Source: Paragordius varius | Lineage: Eukaryota > Nematomorpha | DNA: 64,000 bases | Reading direction: 5' to 3' | Assembly: GCA_964247055.1 (NCBI GenBank) | Contig: OZ176055.1 | Span: 5,704,001 to 5,768,000 of the forward strand | Position numbers and translations under genes: made by a program | Part shown: positions 1 through 12,211 of the stretch, piece by piece | Numbering within the stretch: position 1 is the stretch's first letter | Layout of the letters: each line of letters starts with the position of its first letter | The notes under the pieces: generated by a model | The model's input: the letters and a program-made list of their open reading frames with translations, nothing else | Database searches by the model: none | What the model was told of the DNA's origin: nothing

Positions 1-17
1 TTTTATAAATATATAGA
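1..17 (-). mobile_element. Helitron 5' terminus cut by the window edge
   Basis: Read on the minus strand, these 17 bases are TCTATATATTTATAAAA preceded by A. They are identical to the 5' end of the Helitron copy that stops at 42934 and begin with the TC expected of Helitrons inserted between A and T. The rest of the element lies outside the window. The match is short and AT-rich, so chance is not excluded. Confidence 0.5.
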
Positions 18-24
18 TTAAAGA

Positions 25-260
25 CGAAATTTTGTGAAAATGTTGCAAAACAAAAATGGAAGTGGTTTTCTATGAAACTTTTTTTCAAAACTAAATTTTA
101 TTTAGAGATTGTGGTTTAATTTATATTATTATTAGAATAGAAGCATAAATTTAAATTAAAACCGCCATTTTCAGTAGTTTTTTAATAATAACATTTTTTT
201 GGTCTGGGTTCACTAGTTACCCCCAATTTAATATTCCAGGTTGACGCTCTCTGGGTAATT
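25..260. repeat. Diverged interspersed repeat, also present at about 8045-8240
   Basis: The two segments share a run of similar blocks in the same order: a GAAACTTTTTTTCAAAAC-like block, AAATTTTATTTAGA, a TTTAATTTATAT stretch, a CAGTAGTTTTTT-like block and a final GTCTGGGT. They are ancient copies of one non-coding repeat. No coding potential is seen, and no ends or target duplication can be defined. Confidence 0.5.
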
Positions 261-690
261 TTCCGGCATATATGGGTGAGTCCAAGGTTAGATCTTTAAA
301 ATGAATATTGTTTCATCCATGAATGGCAAAGCCCTTGTGTTTGAATTGATTAGTAAATTTTTGAAAAACATATAAGACCAACTCAGATATATCAGTATTA
401 ACCCGAATAATGTCAAGCATGGACTTTAAAATCAGAGCGTCATTGAAAAATTTTTTGAAATTTTTTAGGTACATCTATAAATAATAACTATCTACATTTT
501 CCTATATGAATGCACTAACCATGCGTGTGTCACTATTCTAAAAACTTATTTCAAAAATAATCGTTTCGACTAAGTTGCAACGACGAGTAACAGGTAGATA
601 CTCATTTAAAAAATGTCAATGGCAACGATCAGAATTAAAAATAACAAAACCAAAAAAAAACAAAATAATTTCCCAGAATATTGTTTATCC

Positions 691-872
691 CAGGAGTGTC
701 CAACACAAATTTCTACCCGTGCTGCTTTGATATTTTTTTTATTAATTTTAAGCTGATTTTGGATGATATAGTTTCTGGATAATATAATTTTGATTGAGTC
801 CACAATTTTTTATGTTTAAACAATTTTTTAGAGCACCTTTGCACACCAAACAAAGCGTGTTGGACGTCCATG
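691..872. mobile_element. hAT-type MITE with perfect 8-bp target duplication
   Basis: A 182-bp non-coding element. The left end CAGGAGTGTCCAACAC and the right end GTGTTGGACGTCCATG are inverted copies of each other with few mismatches. GTTTATCC occurs directly on both sides (683-690 and 873-880) as an exact 8-bp target site duplication. CAGGGGTGTCCAAC-like ends with 8-bp duplications are typical of hAT superfamily non-autonomous elements. The intact duplication suggests a fairly recent insertion. Confidence 0.85.
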
Positions 873-880
873 GTTTATCC

Positions 881-1480
881 TATCTACCAAAAACTCAATT
901 TATAATGTGGCTCAAATTATTGTAAAAAAAATCAATGGAATAAACTAGTAATTTATTAAATTGGTAAAATTAATAATCCCAAATAAAATAAATTTTATCT
1001 AGATGTCGTTAAATACATTGCAAATCAACCGATTAATATAATTATATATTTGGCAAAGAATGTGTATATATATAGTACCGGAGACGTAAAAAGTGGACAA
1101 ATCATAATATTTTTGAATTGGAATGGATCATTGATATATAATGAGCTCATTGGTTTTAATAATAATTATAAAATTAATTAATTTCTTTTAGTAGCTTTTT
1201 TGTATATGTATGTGTGTGTGTGTGGATAAATGGTAAGCTTATAATATATTTCAAACAATGACATAATTAAGGTTAGTAATTCTTTGTCTGTATTAGGGTG
1301 TATATAATCTAAACATATTAAGATGGAAAAAATTGTGAAAAACAAGAATATAGGTAACTGGCTAAATTGAATACCCAAACGAATTTGGTAAAAAATAAAT
1401 TTAAAAAAGGCTACAAATTAATGTTTATATAGTTATACAATTAAAAAAATTGTGTTGATTAGTGAATGACACTAAACATT
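881..1480. other. Gene-free DNA downstream of the TPD52-like gene
   Basis: AT-rich sequence holding the expected 3' flank of the minus-strand TPD52-like gene. It contains a short TG/TA microsatellite near 1205-1225. I see no exon, RNA gene or transposon end here. Confidence 0.5.
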
Positions 1481-4400
1481 CTATTTTGTGGTGGTGTTAG
1501 TTAGCAGGCTACCAGAGTCGGCGGTGTGTTCACCAGCTATAAGGCCGGATTCAGGAATGGTTGCCGGAGTACCAGGAACAGCCCCAATTTTGCCCTGAAA
1601 TATGGAAAATAAAGTTAAAATTCAAATAGAAAAGGTCAAACTTAAAACAGTTAATCAGCATAAATTAAATTTTGATGTAGTTGATATCCCTGAGTATCAA
1701 AATTTAAAATCTTTTTAAAGGCGCATTCTAAAACCTTTTACCAAGTGTAGATATAAGTTTTTCCCGATTTCACTGGTAAAAAACATGTAACTTTAAAAGG
1801 AAAATAATTATTTATTTTATACAAAATTTCTACATCGGTTTCTACATTTCGCCCATCTCTCATGTAAAATATTAATGCCGTAAAAAATTGATTGACTTTT
1901 ACAGGAAACCATTAGTCAAGCTATCTAACCTCTTCAAAATCATGAATGGCTGCTCTGCAAGGATGTGCCCCATTAATGCAAAGTTGTAGCAAGACAGCAC
2001 AATTTTATGGTTTTACTCATTTTGCTGTGTACGGATCATTGTCATGGGGCAAAATCACGTTGCCATTTCTGGTTCATTCGGCTCTTTCGATAAATGCATG
2101 GTGTAAATTAGATGTTTGTTGGCGATGGAGTTGTGTATAACAGTTTCACTGGGCTTCAAAAGTTTATAATAGATAATACGGTCTGGTCCCACCAGACACA
2201 TATCATGTTCTCTTGCCGAAGCGATTTGGCCTTGGTGTGAATGGACAAGCTTGGCAGGGTGAAACTCACGATTTTTTTCGCTTTGATTTTAAAAAATAAA
2301 TCTACTTTTTAGCTCTTCCAATTCAATGCAAAACGATTTCCTTTCATTATGTTAAATCAGGATTTCAAGTCACTTTGCGATTCTCAATTTGACGTTCATT
2401 CTAATTGTATTGCCCATTTACCAAGTTTATTAGTCCTTCCCATTGCTCGTAGAGGTCTAATGATTTTTTTTCATGTGTGCTTCTGCCAATTACCGTTTAG
2501 TTTGAGCTGGGTTATCATCTAATAATTCTTGCACTTTAGCTTTTTCACAGTTGGATGATCTACCAGAGCGCCTACACTCTTTTACATCTTATCAGAACTT
2601 TAAATATTTCAAAACCACGTTTCACATGTGTTAATCGATATAGCATGGTCACCATATGTTTCTGTCAGTAACGATAACTTTTAACAGCTTTTTCCTTCTA
2701 ATGTCAATGCGTGCCACAAACATTCTTTTTTAGTCGCCAAATTCGATGTGACTGGATAAAATAAATACGCTAGTTTTTGGCGAATCCTTGTGTGTGTTTG
2801 TCGTTTAATGTAAGATGAAAAAAATGGAGTCTATGATAAGTTAATCGTCTGCGTATTTTTCGCTGACGTCTTCTCTTTAACTTATATCTACACTTGGTTA
2901 GCGCATTACCGGGATGTTACCCAAAAAACTAACCTATTATAAAAAATTATGGTAAAAACATTACCTTAACCGAACAATAGGCATCACCAACGGTATCTTC
3001 AAATGACTTGTAGACTTTAGAATTCCTAAAATAGGACGTTTTTTATTACATAACATTTAATTATAAAAGGTAAAAGAAAAAACAGCATAAAAATACTTTA
3101 TGTCTGTAAATTTGCTCTTAACAGAGCTAAGAAGTGGATTCAAGGTTTCATTTATAGTTTCTCCGGCTTTCTTGACCGTTTCGCTCGTTTTTTGGAACCT
3201 TTAAAAATATTATATTAAATCATAATTTAGTTCACAGACAAATATGATTTATTAGGTTATTGCATATATAACACATTAAACGAAAATCAGGCATGCACGC
3301 AGACATGAAATATATATTCTTCCATTTTCATGCTCACAATCAAAATATTATAATATAAAAAAATATTAATTAGGCCTTGCGAAATGGTGGATAAAATTGT
3401 GCAATAATAATACAGCGCTTGCGATATTTTACCGCATATTAATGAAATGGCAAAATTGTTATAATAATGATAATATAGATAGGAAATAATTGCGTTTTGT
3501 GATTAGCCTTTATAACACTAAAATTTTACAATTCACCAAATCAAACTTTGCATTTTTTATGCGCAAATTATAAATATAAAAAGTTATTAGAAAAAATGTT
3601 ATGTTGGCCTTATTATTTAGATTGGTTAGTATATTAATTAACAATAAAAAATGGCTTACAAAGGATTTTCGGACAAAGTTTCTTGTAAATCGTGGACAAC
3701 CTCGCTCGACTTTTTATAACTGTAAGATTGATATTAATTGTATGATTATATAAATTGAATATAAAACCTATTTTATAATGGCAGATTAGAAACATATTAT
3801 AGTTTTTAGAAATTAAATTGAAAGGAAACAAGGTTTACGACGATCCTATTAACTATTTTCTTTTAAAACTTAAAAGTTAAGTTGAGTTTATTATATAATA
3901 AACAATAGTAAAATTTATGGTTTTATATGTGCACCTATTTTAAGTATAAAATAACCCTAAAAACCGGGTGAATGTTTCAATCAATCAAATATTACAATTA
4001 TAATAAATTTATTTTTTGTTTAGAAAAGCCTCTATCATAGCTTTTTAATATATGTACTACATAAATAGACGATACTTAAATAAATTGGCCTTGGAACTCG
4101 TGAAGTGCGTTTTATTTTTAATAATTATCTTTAAATCATCAAACATTAGGTATAAAGGGGTGAGATGTGTTTTAAACGAAAAAAGTATTTTATTGCGGCT
4201 AATAAGACTTTATCGAATTTTAAAACGATTTTTGCGGTAACTAGGGAAAAATATGTCAAAAGTCACATTTATATCTGAAGATTCATAAAGAAAAAAACAG
4301 AAAATTGCAGGCAAGAATACAAATAATTAGTGAAACACATAAGCAACAATCTCCAAATATATATAAAAATCCCATACACCGTATTGTCAGTTAAACCATG

Positions 4401-7400
4401 GATAGTTTCGCTCGTTCTTCGATAACTAAATTAGGGTTAAAAAATTGTAATAATCGCCCATAAAATAACCCCAGAACGAAAAATAAGGTTTTAAAATTAA
4501 AATGTAAATATAATTTTTGCCTAGATAATCTAGTTAAAAATATTTAATACTAATTTAAAACCCAGTAAATTATAAAGGATTAAATATTTTTATAAATAAT
4601 ATATAATAAATGTTAATTTAACATATGATTTCTGAACCATCATATAATTTAAAAGCCCTATAATATAAATTTTAAAGTAACCCCATGACCCTTTTGTCAA
4701 CATATATTAATAATGCGATAAAAATATCGTATGAAACTCTATAGTATCATTTAACCAATGTAAAAATATAGCCAAAATAGTCATAAATTTAAATATTTAA
4801 TTTTCAGCTTAAATTTCGTGTAATAATTAATCTAAAATGTTTATGCTATTGACCTTAAAGCTATAGAATTAAGATGCCAGCAGCTAAATTAAGCTATCTT
4901 GTTACAAACCCAATACACCTCTTTTTGGTAATAAGTAATTACTGGAATTATACAGATAACGCTTAAAAACTAAAGGACGCTTATTTTAGTAAAAAGACAA
5001 CCATAATATTAAACTTAAATTTTTGTAAATACGAATCCTATTGGGTTACAACATGAATAATTAAATGTAAATTGGTAACAGACTCAAATTAAATATTTCA
5101 AAATAACTTTTATAATGTAGAAAAATAAAGATTGCAAAAGTATGGCTGTATACAAAAATATATGTCTTTTAGCTTTTATGTTTGATTTTATAAAAAAAAT
5201 ATATTTGTATGGTTTTACGCAGTGCTTTCTTTCAAATTTTTGATGCCTTGATTTATGTCATCCTTGATTTCCTGAATGGGAGATATCCCGAGTTTAGCCT
5301 TAATTTCCTCCAAATGTCTAAGTTTGCTGTTTAACACAGAACGTAAAGCTTGGATATCTTCTTCAGTCTAACAATATCAATAAATTTACAGTAAAAAATG
5401 AAATTTTACAGGCAACAGGTGTAAAAAACAACCATACTAGTTTGGCATCTTGATGTTTCTTACATCTCTTTTTTTTATTTTGCAACGCAGCACGACGAAT
5501 TTATGAAAAAAGGGTAAGAAAGTATGATTTTTTAAATAAAATATTTGACTTATTTCTTTTGTCTTTATAATTTTTTTTATTTTTATTGAAATATCCTACT
5601 ATATTTGCAAGTTTTATTAACGATAAAAATTGGTAAAAAGTTTTTACCCAAAACAAATCATGAAAATATCGTTTTTCTATAACTCATAAAAATACTTGCT
5701 AAATTTTATGAGGTAATTTTTTTTATTTTGGATTCAGCAGTTTAATTATCAATTTTTGATAGCCTATTAATGTTTTTAATAAATTCAAAAACAATTTTGA
5801 ATGATTAAGGTAGGTCCAAAATTATGGTTTCAGTTCAACTTCAATTGTTTTCTCATCTATTGGTTCTGATTTTAATTTTTTAAAAATTAAAATATAAACA
5901 GATTTTAAACGATAAAATTTTGATATATAATGATATCCAATTCCATAAAATCTAAAAAAATCTAATACAAGATTTAGATTGTGTTAAAATTAATTTAAAA
6001 TCATTTTTTTGTAGCAAAGTTTTAAAAAGGTTAATGAATCTGGTTAAAAACAAACGGTTTTAGTTATAATCCTTGTTCAGCTCACATTGAAATAATTATC
6101 AACATAATAAGGAATGATGTTTAAGCAAGATGGACTTATTATTTTTCTTCATAGTCAAACTATTTTCTACATTTAATTATATTTATTTTAGTTACAAAGC
6201 TAATTAATTTTATAATAATCAATCAAAATGGTGTTTTTTGAACATATGTAATAATATGATTTTTTTAATTTAAAAAACATCACCAGCAGGTTAGCTTAAA
6301 AGAATCAAGAAACTGTTAAAAAACATAAACCATGAGGTAATAAATATATGTTTTATAATAAACACGAATTCGCTAAAAAATCCAAAATCGATAAAAATAT
6401 AGGCAAGAAGAAAATGAGAACTGTGGAAATGTTTAACATATATATATGGTGCAAGTTAAGTAAAGACAAATTATGTTATAATTTAAGTTTAATTTAACAA
6501 AAAATGCATCATTTTTTTAAGAAGGATTACGTAAAATGTAAACGGTTTGCAGAATGGCCTTATATCTAGATATATTTTTTAGAAGAAATCTATGTTATTT
6601 ATAAAATTTTATAATTTTTTTAAAGCTAATATTAATTAGAGATAAATTATCTGGCAAAAAAAGAAAATTAACCAGGTCTAAAAACTTCGTGAAAGAATAC
6701 AATAGAGTAATTTGTTCATTTATTGACTAAGAATTTAAAACATATAAAATATAAATAAAAATCAATTAATTATTAAAAAAATACGATTAGTAATAAAAAA
6801 GATACTTTAATCAAATCTTGTTGTAATTCTTTGCGCAAGCCCTCATCCATAACAACCGTAGAAGCCGGGTGAGCGTTTTGAGACAAAGTTGGCGACGTTA
6901 CAACATTTGTTGGGTGAGTTGTATGCATAGAGGTCGTATGTGTCGATACAGAATGTATTGTGGAACCTTTAAGCATATTCATTATTTACAAGTTATAACT
7001 AAAATTATAGGCAAAAATATTTATTTTTTGCTAGATTTTTCTTTCTCCTTTACTTGTTTCATATTTTTAATATAAATTTCGTTTTTAAGATAGATACACG
7101 TAATTTGGCAAAATTCTCATATTTGCATCACAGGAGAAAAGGTAATACAAAAATAATTACCAATAATCCAATAAATTACATATAATTTGCATATAAATTA
7201 TTATTTTATACAAATAAAATATAAGTATAATAAAAAATGTTTGCAATATATAAATATTAAATAAGGAGAGAAATAATGCTTTTAAATAATAAATAAATAT
7301 ATATTATTTAATTTACTGAAACAATTTGTATTAAAAAACAAAATACCTTCATGAGTAGTGGTCAAAGTTGCTGGAGTTTTCTTATTATTAGCTCCTGACA

Positions 7401-7401
7401 T
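1481..7401 (-). CDS. Tumor protein D52 (TPD52) family protein
   Basis: Six short minus-strand exons: 7401-7347, 6966-6806, 5367-5219, 3198-3097, 3025-2965 and 1594-1481. All have GT..AG borders, phases agree, and together they give 213 residues ending in TAG. The start MSGANNKK at 7401 is the first ATG of the first recognisable exon. A Ser/Thr/His-rich N-terminus precedes the TPD52 core: a coiled coil (EGLRKEL, TEEDIQALRSVL, HLEEIKAKLGI), then FQKTSETVKKAGE, KSKFTDIKNSKVYKSFEDTV and a C-terminal GTPATIPESG. These align in order with vertebrate D52/D53/D54, which are about 180-220 residues long. Family members are small cytosolic coiled-coil proteins tied to vesicle traffic and lipid storage; function here is by homology only. 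The last intron carries a dead mariner. Exon borders were inferred by eye. Confidence 0.9.
1741..2897 (-). mobile_element. Decayed mariner transposon inside the TPD52-like intron
   Basis: Terminal inverted repeats CCAAGTGTAGATATAAGTT (1741-1759) and its complement (2879-2897) enclose about 1.16 kb, the usual mariner size. A TA precedes the left end and TTA follows the right end. On the minus strand around 2140-2260 conceptual translation shows ENMICVWWDQ followed by IIN and SPVKLL, matching the mariner transposase block around the second catalytic Asp. Stops and frame changes run throughout, so it is dead. It sits between exons 5 and 6 of the TPD52-like gene and is transcribed with it. Confidence 0.85.
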
Positions 7402-9071
7402 GTTTTAATAATCAATGTGTTTCTGACTGGTTAAATCAATTTAAATCAGATGCGTCGATGAAACAAATAAATTGGCAACCGTGATGCAAAAATAAATTTT
7501 GAAAAACATTATAAATTGGGTAAGTAACTCCAGGTAAACTATAGAAATGTAAGACAAATTTATTTATATTTTAATTCACAATGCATCAAATCCGCAACGG
7601 ATATTATTAGGAGTCCAAAAAAATATCTTGGGGTAGTTTCATATCCCGGAGCTAAATATAAAACCGTTTTGATACTTATTTTAGATAAATTTACTTATAC
7701 ATTGTTCTCCTATATTATTTTAACACTTGGATATAACACTTTCAGTCCTTCGATTCAAATTGGGGTAATACCCCAGGCCTGTTTTAAATAATTCAAAAAA
7801 TAAGAACCATGGGAAAATTTTGCACATTTATAACATTATTAACCGAAATATATAAAAAATTTCATTCAAAAATACTTGAAATTACTTATTTTTATCTAAA
7901 ACCTCAAAGTAAAAATTTAGTCAACATGACATGTAGCTAAAAATAATAAAATAATCCAATATTTATTTTTCTATCAATGTTATATGTAAATTAAGTGAAT
8001 AAGTAGCTTATATTTTAGCTTTAAAATTAAACAAACACATAATTTTGCAAAATCTAATGGCGTCGAAGTAGTTTGATCTGGAACTTTTTTTTCAAAACCA
8101 AATTTTATTTAGATATTTTGGCTTATTTATATAATTTTGATTTGGATAGCATATATTTAATTTGGGACCATTTCTTTCGGTAGTTTTTTTTATAAAATAC
8201 AAACTTAAATATAGTCTGGGTAATCAGAAACCCCAAATATAAATCAAAGTGTTAAAAATCTTATATTTTTAATTGTGACTTCCAGAGTTAAAATTGGGAC
8301 AGTTGCAAAGCATGATTAAACAGCTTATTTTAAAATTAATAAATATCAACTTTTTGCAGGTAAATTGAAACTTGGAAGCAGACAAAAGTTAATTATTTAC
8401 CTTATCCAAACAATATTTTTGTATTGTATAAGAGTTTAAAAAAAATAATAAAAAATGGCGATGAAAATAAGATGATTATTTTTTTACATTTTTGCATATA
8501 TTTAATTTTTTTACCGCCAAAACCTCAAATATTTTTCTAGATATTTAATTCAATCACTTTGCGATATATCATAAAACTACCCCCAAAAAATCATGATTTA
8601 ATTTTGTTTTCGGCCTATTTATAGAAAATATAAGGACTTTTTAAGAATAATCTAAAAATCGCAAATTAAGAGCATATCAAGGAAACATTTGGTGGAATCG
8701 GAATCACAACGTTTATTTTCAAAAATTAATATAAAAAACAAATACTTAAAACTTTATTGCCTTTTATTTTCTGGCGAATATTTTTTAATGCTATTTTATT
8801 TTAACAACATTTTTGGAAAATATCGTGCTTTTTTAACGCTATAAAGTTATTTTTAATATAATCATATCTAACACTAACATTAACATAAAAGTGGTTCTTT
8901 TGCATTTATTGTATATACACATGTCGTTGGCTAAATTTTTACCTCTTGGTTAAAAATAAAAAATATCAAATTTTTTAAAATGTCTTTTTTTCAATTCCGC
9001 TTATGTCATATAAGTGTAACCCTTTTTTATTAAATTTTTCCATGTAAAATATTACATTTTACATAGGCCGG
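7402..9071. other. Gene-free DNA with old repeat remnants
   Basis: No exon or RNA gene is seen. About 8045-8240 is the second copy of the repeat at 25-260. About 8455-8600 resembles the right half of the TTAA element at 28810-29356: an AAAAAATGGCG block, then a TTGCGATATATCATAAAACTAC-like end. It is too worn to delimit. The rest is AT-rich DNA upstream of the TPD52-like start. Confidence 0.4.
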
Positions 9072-9518
9072 TCACTAGCTACCTTAATTAGAATCGACAA
9101 ACAGAAATGAATGCATCCAAGTGTTAATTTTGTACTTTACAAGTGGATGATAAAAATTAAATTATCAAACATTGTTTTCCTGTATTAGATATAAATAGTC
9201 AATTTACAGTTTTTTTTCAACAGTTGAATCAAAAACCTGATACAAACAAATTTAATAATAAAAAATTTGCTGCCAAATCTAATTTCAAAGCTTTTTAAAC
9301 TATATTGTTTACCTTTTAACTATAATATACATTTTATTGTCTGTAATATTAATGATTGAAATTATAGAAAAAAATGGTGGCGAAAAAGTTTGATATGAAG
9401 ATTTTTAATTTTTTTTAACTGAATTTATCTTTGGATTTCATTCAATATCTTTACTTTTTAAGATATTTGGATATAAAATATCACTGAGGAAAAACACTAC
9501 TCTAAAAGATAATGAGGG
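9072..9518 (+). mobile_element. Decayed copy of the TTAA-flanked MITE family
   Basis: This is a worn third copy of the family whose clear members lie at 28810-29356 and 20609-23261. Shared landmarks in order are AATTATCAAACATTG, ATAATATACATTTATTG, TATAGAAAAAAATGG followed by a GCGAAAAAGTTTGA block, and a right end ATAATGAGGG directly before TTAA (9519-9522). No coding capacity is seen. The left end is uncertain. Confidence 0.55.
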
Positions 9519-9789
9519 TTAACATTCATGACCTTTTGAAAAATTTTGGGCCGAAGACCATTTAAAAATTAAATTTAAAAAATATTTTTATCATTGGGCG
9601 AATTTTTAAATAGGCCTTTTAGGCGCATGATACAAAAATTATCTCAAAAACTATAATAAAAAAGCTTTAATCCTTTTTGCCGCCATTTATTTTCTCTATT
9701 TTTTTTTAAATCGTTAATACAATAGGCAAATATAGTTAAAAAATACAAACAATTATTGAGCTTTCAAGTTACAATTTAGAGTAAATTTT

Positions 9790-11310
9790 TGATATTTAAT
9801 GATTTTAATATTAGCTAATTGCTTTCATCATGTTTTGGAGTTGTTTGTATTCGGGACTCTAGAAGTTAAAAAACGTAAAAATTCTATTTATTTAAACAGG
9901 AGAAGGTATCTTGATAATTGAATTATAACCAGTCCCAGGGCCATTTAATTACACTAGACAACAAATTTTTCTGCCACTCGAGTTTTTTGCATTTTTTGAT
10001 ATTTAATATCATTTTATCAGTAAATCTGAAATAAAAATTATAACTCGTTAAAAGAATTTTGTATAATTTGATTTTTTTGATTATGCGCCCTCTTTATCAA
10101 AATTTTGCTAAAAAATGTTTTTCTTTGACAATATACAAGTAATGCCCATTCATAATATATCATTCGAAAGAGTATTAAAAACTCTATAAAATGTATACTA
10201 ATATGTATTACATCGACAATTAATATTGGACACAAAGAGCGACAAACGCGCGAAGCGAGAGCATTTTTTTTAATTATTATATTTTTAAAACTAATGGATG
10301 AAAATAGCTCAAACTTTGTTTAGATGGAGAAGAATGTCCAAAAAAGATAACACAAGAAAGTTTTTTTTGATTAAAACATTTTTTTATTGCTTTTACTCAA
10401 AACAGTTATTTTTAAGTTTTTTGTTTTTTAAAAATTACCATCTCATCAATATTAATTTATTTTCTTTACAAGGCTGATAATTTCAAAAATTTAAAGATAA
10501 AAACAAAGTTTAAGATATTTTTGATCTTTTATAGCCATTATGTAATAAATTTACAGTTATAACTATGCATTTTAGTATCCACTAGGTAATATATTTATGA
10601 TAATAATGATTTTTATTAAAAAAAGCAAACCAAAAGCTTTTCCAAACATTTTTTTAAATTAAATACTAATATAACCCTAATAATTATATTTAAATTATTT
10701 ATATGATTTTCAAATTAGTTAGTCTGTGAAAATTCTTGACTTATTTAAGGATTGAAAATTTTGACCATTTAAATCCAAATAACCTTTACATCCGATGGAT
10801 TTAAATGACTTACTACCATTTAAAAGATGCAGTTTTTTGCGCTCTTTCGAATGATATAAAATACACGGCTTCATATCTAAAACTTTTAATTTTCGAAATT
10901 TCGAGTTTAATGTTAAATCGGGGCCAAAAATTATCGATAAACTCTAATATAAAAAAATTCTTCCATGTAAGACCAATTTTCTTTTCAGATATACTAATTA
11001 TGTACTTTAATGAAATAAATTTTAAATTTACAAGAATGGCAGTTAAAAAAAGTTAAAATTTGTTGTCTAGTGTTATATACCTTAAATTTTTAGCATCGAA
11101 AAAATATTTCTTTCGCTTTTTAGGCGTTTTTTATATTTAAAAAATGAAAATTTTAAAAATATTATGATATTTATTGATTTTAATATCAGCTCTTCGTTTC
11201 ATTGTGTTTTGGAGCTATTTGACTGCGGGACTCGTTAAATGAAAAACTGTTAAAGTTATAAGTTTTATTATCTAATACAGGAGAAGAGGGTTTGATAATT
11301 TAATTTTTTT
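9790..11310. repeat. Direct repeat pair (9790-9930 and 11160-11310)
   Basis: Two diverged segments of about 140 bp in the same orientation share TTTTAATAT.AGCT, GTTTTGGAG, a GGGACTC block and ACAGGAGAAG followed by TTGATAATT. They flank the TIR element at 9952-11074. They look like a duplicated host or repeat segment rather than element ends, because the TIRs lie inside them. Confidence 0.5.
9952..11074. mobile_element. TA-flanked DNA transposon with long imperfect TIRs, non-autonomous
   Basis: The left end CACTAGACAACAAATTTT and a right end reading AAAATTTGTTGTCTAGTG are inverted copies, each beside a TA. Inward from them further inverted matches occur, such as ATCATTCGAAAGAG near 10162 against CTCTTTCGAATGAT near 10842, so the arms are about 250-300 bp with gaps. 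The whole is about 1.1 kb. Short open frames within it (for example 10805-11056) match no protein I know and lie largely in the arm, so I treat it as non-coding. The superfamily is unassigned; TA targets suggest Tc1/mariner-type. Confidence 0.65.
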
Positions 11311-11428
11311 AGAAAACTAAAATTTAAAAAACAACAACCTTTTTAAATTTTAATGTTCTGGGATTTAATTTATCCCAACGGTATTCTTATACAAAGGTAT
11401 CATGAAAAGTTGCACGCACAACAAATGA

Positions 11429-11470
11429 AATATATATATATATATATATATAAATGTATATATGTACGTA
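11429..11470. repeat. (TA)n microsatellite
   Basis: A run of alternating TA of roughly 24 bp followed by an interrupted TATGTA-like tail. Similar TA runs occur at 37109-37130 and 39845-39862. Confidence 0.8.
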
Positions 11471-11639
11471 TATATAAATTAACCAATCAATCGCTTTCAA
11501 TAATTTTTCAAAAAATGTTAATAACTAAATCTCATTATTTATTTTTTTTACCTGATAAACGTATTTTTAAATTATTTTGACAGGTTTTTATGAGGGGTTT
11601 CAGAAGCCGTACTCCCCGAAAAAACGAAAAAATTTAAAG

Positions 11640-11764
11640 AGCCTCAAAAAAAATATCTTTTTTCAGGGGCCTTACACCATATAATACCAATCAAAATTTC
11701 ATAGCACAATAAAAATTCAGGGCCATAAACAAGCACTTTTAGGGCCGCGGTTTGAGTACCGCTG
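11640..11764 (-). mobile_element. hAT element fragment (one terminus)
   Basis: On the minus strand from 11764 the sequence reads CAGCGGTACTCAAACCGCGG and continues GCCC, the typical hAT terminus (CAGNGGTTCTCAAxC then GGCCGC). No matching opposite end or target duplication was found, so this is a fragment. Its inner limit is arbitrary. Confidence 0.5.
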
Positions 11765-12163
11765 GCTTTCAGTCTTGCCATCATAACTACTAGCCAGATC
11801 TCTATATATTTTATCGCATATTTTTGCTGCATTAAGATTTGCTGATTTATATTTTAATCATAATTTAAAAGAAATTTATTTAACATTTAATTTTTTATAG
11901 TGTAGTGTAATATAATTTTCGCTTTGGGGTGTGTGTTTAACATCAAAATAGTTTACAAACCAATTATAATTAAATAACAATAGGGCACAATTCAGTACAG
12001 CGGTTAATATTGATTTTATTGAGTTCAATATTGTTGTTTTTTGTTAATATGATATGGAAACTAAGGAATATATATGTATATATGCAAGTTTATAATATGG
12101 GTTAAATACAACATTAAATACAAACTACTATTTATTTATTTTTGTTTATTATTATATTTTTTA

Positions 12164-12185
12164 TATTCATTTTTTTTGTTTGCAG
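12164..12185 (+). other. Strong splice acceptor 26 nt before the ENPP start codon
   Basis: A T-rich tract (TTCATTTTTTTTGTTTGCAG) ends in CAG at 12185, and the ENPP-like ATG follows at 12212. This implies either a 5' UTR intron or a spliced-leader trans-splice site. A short out-of-frame ATG (12198) lies between them. Confidence 0.5.
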
Positions 12186-12211
12186 TTACACAATTTACAT
12201 GATATGTTATT

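Noticed and set aside
1946-2140. 64-residue plus-strand open frame
   Set aside because: It is antisense to the dead mariner transposase and inside that element.
10805-11056. 83-residue open frame on the plus strand
   Set aside because: It lies largely in the right arm of the TIR element at 9952-11074, has no homology I recognise and AT-driven composition.
9790-11310. Direct repeats flanking 1.2 kb, as in an LTR element
   Set aside because: The repeats are strongly diverged, lack TG..CA ends, primer site or coding region, and the TIRs of a DNA element lie between them.
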